A stretch of DNA of 8,582 nt. It comes from Thermodesulfobacteriota bacterium. Lineage in GTDB: Bacteria; Desulfobacterota; Desulfomonilia; Desulfomonilales; Desulfomonilaceae. A program made the position numbers and the translations under genes. Below, piece by piece: positions 5,994-8,582 of the stretch. The DNA lies in assembly GCA_030837305.1 (NCBI GenBank), contig JAUPKT010000127.1, positions 1 through 8,582 of the forward strand, written 5' to 3'. Positions within the stretch are counted from its first letter, which is position 1; every line of letters begins with the position of its first letter. Under the pieces are notes generated by a model. It made no database searches. It saw only the letters and a list, made by a program, of their open reading frames with translations, and was not told where the DNA came from.

Positions 5994-8582
5994 ATGCGCC
6001 ATGTTCTACCTGGGCTTGGTTCACAATGTGGCTCTCCTGATTTCGCTCGTAGTCGTTCACGGCCAGATTATACGTCGTTGGGACAAGGCGTCAGTTATCA
6101 GGCTTTTTCAGGTCTTCTTTTCGGTTCCGTTGCCTTGATTGGCATGATGACCCCGGTTCATTTGGTTCCTGGAGTCATCTTTGACGGGCGTTCGATAGTC
6201 CTCAGTGTTGCCGGATTATTTGGTGGACCGATTTCCGCAGGAGTGGCTGCACTCATAAGCGCCTGCTACCGGTTGTGGTTGGGTGGGGCCGGAGCCTTGA
6301 TGGGTGTAAGCGTAATTCTGGAATCGGCCTTTTTAGGAGTGGTTTTCTATTACCTGCGTCGACGTTATCCGGAAGTCACTCGTAACGTGTACCTGCTCGG
6401 ATTCGGCGTGTTGGTCCATGCAGGAATGCTCGTGCTCACGCTGGCACTCCCAACACAGGCCATGATCAAGACTCTGGAACACATATCTCTTCCAGTGATT
6501 CTAATCTATCCTCCTGCCACGTGGCTGATCTGCCGTCTTTTTCTCGATCAGGAATCAAGGATGTCGGCTGTACAGGCCCTTCATGAAAGCGAAGGGAGAT
6601 ATAGAAACCTCTACGATGGCTCGCCTGATATGTTGCTTTCCGTGGATGCAGCCACAGGACTCATTGTCCAATGTAATCAGACATGTTGCGACAGGACTGG
6701 ATTCACCAGGACTGAGATTGTCGGTAGGGCTGTTCTCGAAATGTACCATCCTGATGATCGTTCAGACGTGATGAAGTGTTTTCAGGTATTTCGCGATGTC
6801 GGCGAAGTCCGCAACGAAGAGTTTCGGGTTTTGAGAAAAGACGGAACGACCGTCGACGTAATGCTCAATGCTAGTGCCGTACGTGACGAGAAAGGAGAAA
6901 TCCTGTACAGCAGATCAAGCTGGCGGGACATCACGGAGCGCAGGCAAGCCGAAAAGGCACTGCGAGAGAGTGAGGAACGTTTCAGAAAACTCGTTGAACA
7001 TTGTCCCGTGGGAATGTCAGTCGCCGACACGAGCGGCGAAATCATATATCTAAACAAGAAATTTACTGAACTGTTCGGATACGGCCTTCAAGACATACCG
7101 AAGCTGAACGATTGGTGGAGCCTGGCATATCCGGACCCCCAGCTAGCCGAGTCTGTCGAGTCTGAGTGGTGGGGTCGAATAAGGGAGGCTGAAAAAAGCG
7201 GTGGGCAGTTGCCACCTGTCGATCGAGAAGTGAGATGCAAAGATGGTTCAACTCGTGTGGTTGAGTTCAGGAAAAGCGTTATCGATAAATGGGTGGTACA
7301 CACCCTGATCGACGTCACTGAGACGAGATATCAAGAGGAGAGACTGCGGGCGAGCGAGGAACGGCACCGTCGCATTTCATCCGTAATGTCTGATATCGCC
7401 TATTCCTGTGTCAAGTCACCACATACCGCCTATACCATTGACTGGGTTACCGGTGCTACTGAACGAGTTGTTGGCTACTCACCAGACGAACTAAAAAACA
7501 TGAAATGTTGGCGGAATATTGTCGTTGAAGAGGACCTGCCTAGATTCGACGGTAACGTCACCGGCATTGACCCGAATACCTCGGCTCACTGTGAACTTCG
7601 GCTTCGTCGAAAAGATGGTGAGGAAATATGGGTCTCATCCGTCGTTCAGTGCGTAATGGACCCGGATTCTCCAGACGGTCTTCGTCTTTACGGCGGGCTT
7701 GTAGACACCACCGAGCAGAAGAAGCTGGGGGCTCAACTCCTCCAATCACACAAGATGCAGGCAGTCGGAACTTTAGCCGTAGGCATTGCCCATGATTTTA
7801 ACAATATGCTGCAGGTGATACTCGGGTATGCAGATTTGCTCCTTTTGGATAAGAAGCGAGAGGAGCCCGGTTACCAGGAACTCCAAAGAATAATCAAGAC
7901 TGCTCAGGATGCAAGGGATTTGATCCAGCAGATTCGCATATTCAGTAGAAAAGCTGACATACAAACAGCCCGTCTTGATGTGAATTACAACATTGACCAG
8001 GTTGTCAGGCAGCTGAAGCATACTTTGCCGAAGACTGTGCGTGTCCATGTTTATCCCGGTGAGGAACTCGCGGTCATAAATGCAGACTCGGGACTGATGA
8101 ATCAAATGCTGACGAATCTTGCCATCAATGCAGCCGAAGCCATGCCCGATGGTGGCACGTTGACCATTCGGAGCGATACCATTCTATTGGACGATGCTTT
8201 TTGCAAGGGACATTTGGGAGTAACCCCGGGACTGCATGTGTTGTTGACGGTTTCTGATACCGGCAAGGGTATTGCGAAAGACCGGCTGGAAAGGCTCTTC
8301 GATCCATTCTACTCCACAAAGATGCGTGATTATCACAAAGGAACAGGTCTCGGGCTGCCCGTGGTCCGTGGCATTGTCGAAATGCACAAGGGATTCATAG
8401 ACGTGGAAAGTGAACTCGGCGGGGGACCGACCTTCAGGATTTACTTACCCGCAATAGAAGTCGCCGGATCGACAAAACAAGCCGAGGAAATTGCACCCCT
8501 TCCAAAAGGCACAGAGACGATTCTCCTTGTGGAAGATGAGGATCTTGTACGAAACCTCGGGAAATATGCTCTTGAGCAATTC
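5994..8582 (+). CDS. Hybrid sensor histidine kinase, LytS-type 5TM sensor with three PAS domains (3' end cut; N-terminus frameshifted)
   Basis: The frame is open from ATG 5994 to the window edge (863 residues) with no internal stop. Numbered from that ATG, residues about 39-185 are a membrane-embedded 5TM LytS-like sensor: GMMTP (50-54), PGVIFDGRS (59-67), AGLFGGP (73-79) and YRLWLGGAGALMGV (92-105), then two more hydrophobic segments near 133-152 and 164-184. Three PAS domains follow at about 203-316, 329-444 and 458-575, joined by ITERRQAEKALRESEERF-like linkers. HisKA has the phospho-acceptor His600 in GIAHDFNNML. The ATPase domain has N708 and N712 (NLAINAAEAM), DTGKGI (755-760), LFDPFYSTK and GTGLGLPVV (about 783-791). 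A receiver domain begins near 841 (ETILLVEDED) and is cut; its phospho-acceptor Asp lies beyond the window. Residues 1 to about 36 of this frame are hydrophilic and unlike the family. The expected first helix lies in the other frame from 6001, so the gene probably carries a -1 frameshift. The ligand is unknown. Confidence 0.9.
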   Translation, partial: MRHVLPGLGSQCGSPDFARSRSRPDYTSLGQGVSYQAFSGLLFGSVALIGMMTPVHLVPGVIFDGRSIVLSVAGLFGGPISAGVAALISACYRLWLGGAGALMGVSVILESAFLGVVFYYLRRRYPEVTRNVYLLGFGVLVHAGMLVLTLALPTQAMIKTLEHISLPVILIYPPATWLICRLFLDQESRMSAVQALHESEGRYRNLYDGSPDMLLSVDAATGLIVQCNQTCCDRTGFTRTEIVGRAVLEMYHPDDRSDVMKCFQVFRDVGEVRNEEFRVLRKDGTTVDVMLNASAVRDEKGEILYSRSSWRDITERRQAEKALRESEERFRKLVEHCPVGMSVADTSGEIIYLNKKFTELFGYGLQDIPKLNDWWSLAYPDPQLAESVESEWWGRIREAEKSGGQLPPVDREVRCKDGSTRVVEFRKSVIDKWVVHTLIDVTETRYQEERLRASEERHRRISSVMSDIAYSCVKSPHTAYTIDWVTGATERVVGYSPDELKNMKCWRNIVVEEDLPRFDGNVTGIDPNTSAHCELRLRRKDGEEIWVSSVVQCVMDPDSPDGLRLYGGLVDTTEQKKLGAQLLQSHKMQAVGTLAVGIAHDFNNMLQVILGYADLLLLDKKREEPGYQELQRIIKTAQDARDLIQQIRIFSRKADIQTARLDVNYNIDQVVRQLKHTLPKTVRVHVYPGEELAVINADSGLMNQMLTNLAINAAEAMPDGGTLTIRSDTILLDDAFCKGHLGVTPGLHVLLTVSDTGKGIAKDRLERLFDPFYSTKMRDYHKGTGLGLPVVRGIVEMHKGFIDVESELGGGPTFRIYLPAIEVAGSTKQAEEIAPLPKGTETILLVEDEDLVRNLGKYALEQF
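6001..6138 (+). other. Out-of-frame true N-terminus of the sensor kinase (45 codons, then stop)
   Basis: Starting at ATG 6001, with AAGGAG seven bases upstream, this frame encodes MFYLGLVHNVALLISLVVVH and then a basic turn IIRRWDKASVIRLF. That is a good first transmembrane helix and loop for the LytS-type 5TM module. It ends at TGA 6136-6138. The family-like sequence continues in the -1 frame from about 6105 with FSGLLFGSVALIGMMTP. One extra T in the T5 run at 6104-6108 would make the protein read ...SVIRLFSGLLFG... with no break. Confidence 0.7.

Noticed and set aside
6097..6116. Programmed -1 ribosomal frameshift site in the kinase
   Set aside because: No X XXY YYZ slippery heptamer in the right frame and no evident downstream stimulator were seen; a simple base loss in the T run is more economical, although slippage at TTTTT is not excluded.

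Overview
The window is about half G+C and carries five protein genes. Two are cut by the window edges. No rRNA, tRNA, CRISPR array or insertion sequence was seen. The gene types suggest an anaerobic, metabolically versatile Gram-negative bacterium: a molybdenum hydroxylase, an exported arylsulfatase, a CoA thiolase beside an NAD(P)-dependent dehydrogenase, and a large PAS hybrid histidine kinase. Desulfobacterota or Syntrophobacterales would fit. This placement is an inference from gene content and style only.

Layout. (1) Positions 1-1248, plus strand: the C-terminal 415 residues of the molybdopterin-binding large subunit of a xanthine dehydrogenase/aldehyde oxidase family enzyme. (2) Positions 1354-2940, plus strand: a complete secreted sulfatase with its own recognisable promoter and ribosome site. 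(3) Positions 5385 down to 3042, minus strand, convergent with the sulfatase: a thiolase followed by a dihydrodipicolinate-reductase-like dehydrogenase. The 82-bp gap between them holds a perfect 14-bp inverted repeat. The dehydrogenase appears to begin at a CTG codon. (4) Positions 5386-5993: a 608-bp divergent intergenic region with imperfect direct repeats and a good sigma-70-type promoter facing right. (5) From about 5994 to the window end, plus strand: a hybrid sensor kinase with a LytS-type 5TM sensor, three PAS domains, HisKA, HATPase and the start of a receiver domain.

The kinase start region shows a reading-frame conflict. The frame best placed behind the Shine-Dalgarno sequence (ATG at 6001) encodes a convincing first transmembrane helix of the 5TM module but stops after 45 codons. 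The rest of the protein lies in the -1 frame, which is open from ATG 5994. Adding one T to the T5 run at 6104-6108 would join the two frames exactly. This points to a single-base deletion (real or a sequencing error) or, less likely, slippage.

How the genes work together: the thiolase and dehydrogenase may form a two-gene operon for acyl-CoA or amino/keto-acid metabolism, with substrate unknown. The sulfatase would release sulfate or an alcohol/phenol from sulfate esters in the periplasm. The kinase is divergent from the thiolase operon and could sense something relevant to it, but nothing in the sequence proves a link. No clearly new multi-gene system was found. The most notable points are the kinase frameshift, the CTG start, the inverted repeat and the repeat cluster upstream of the kinase.
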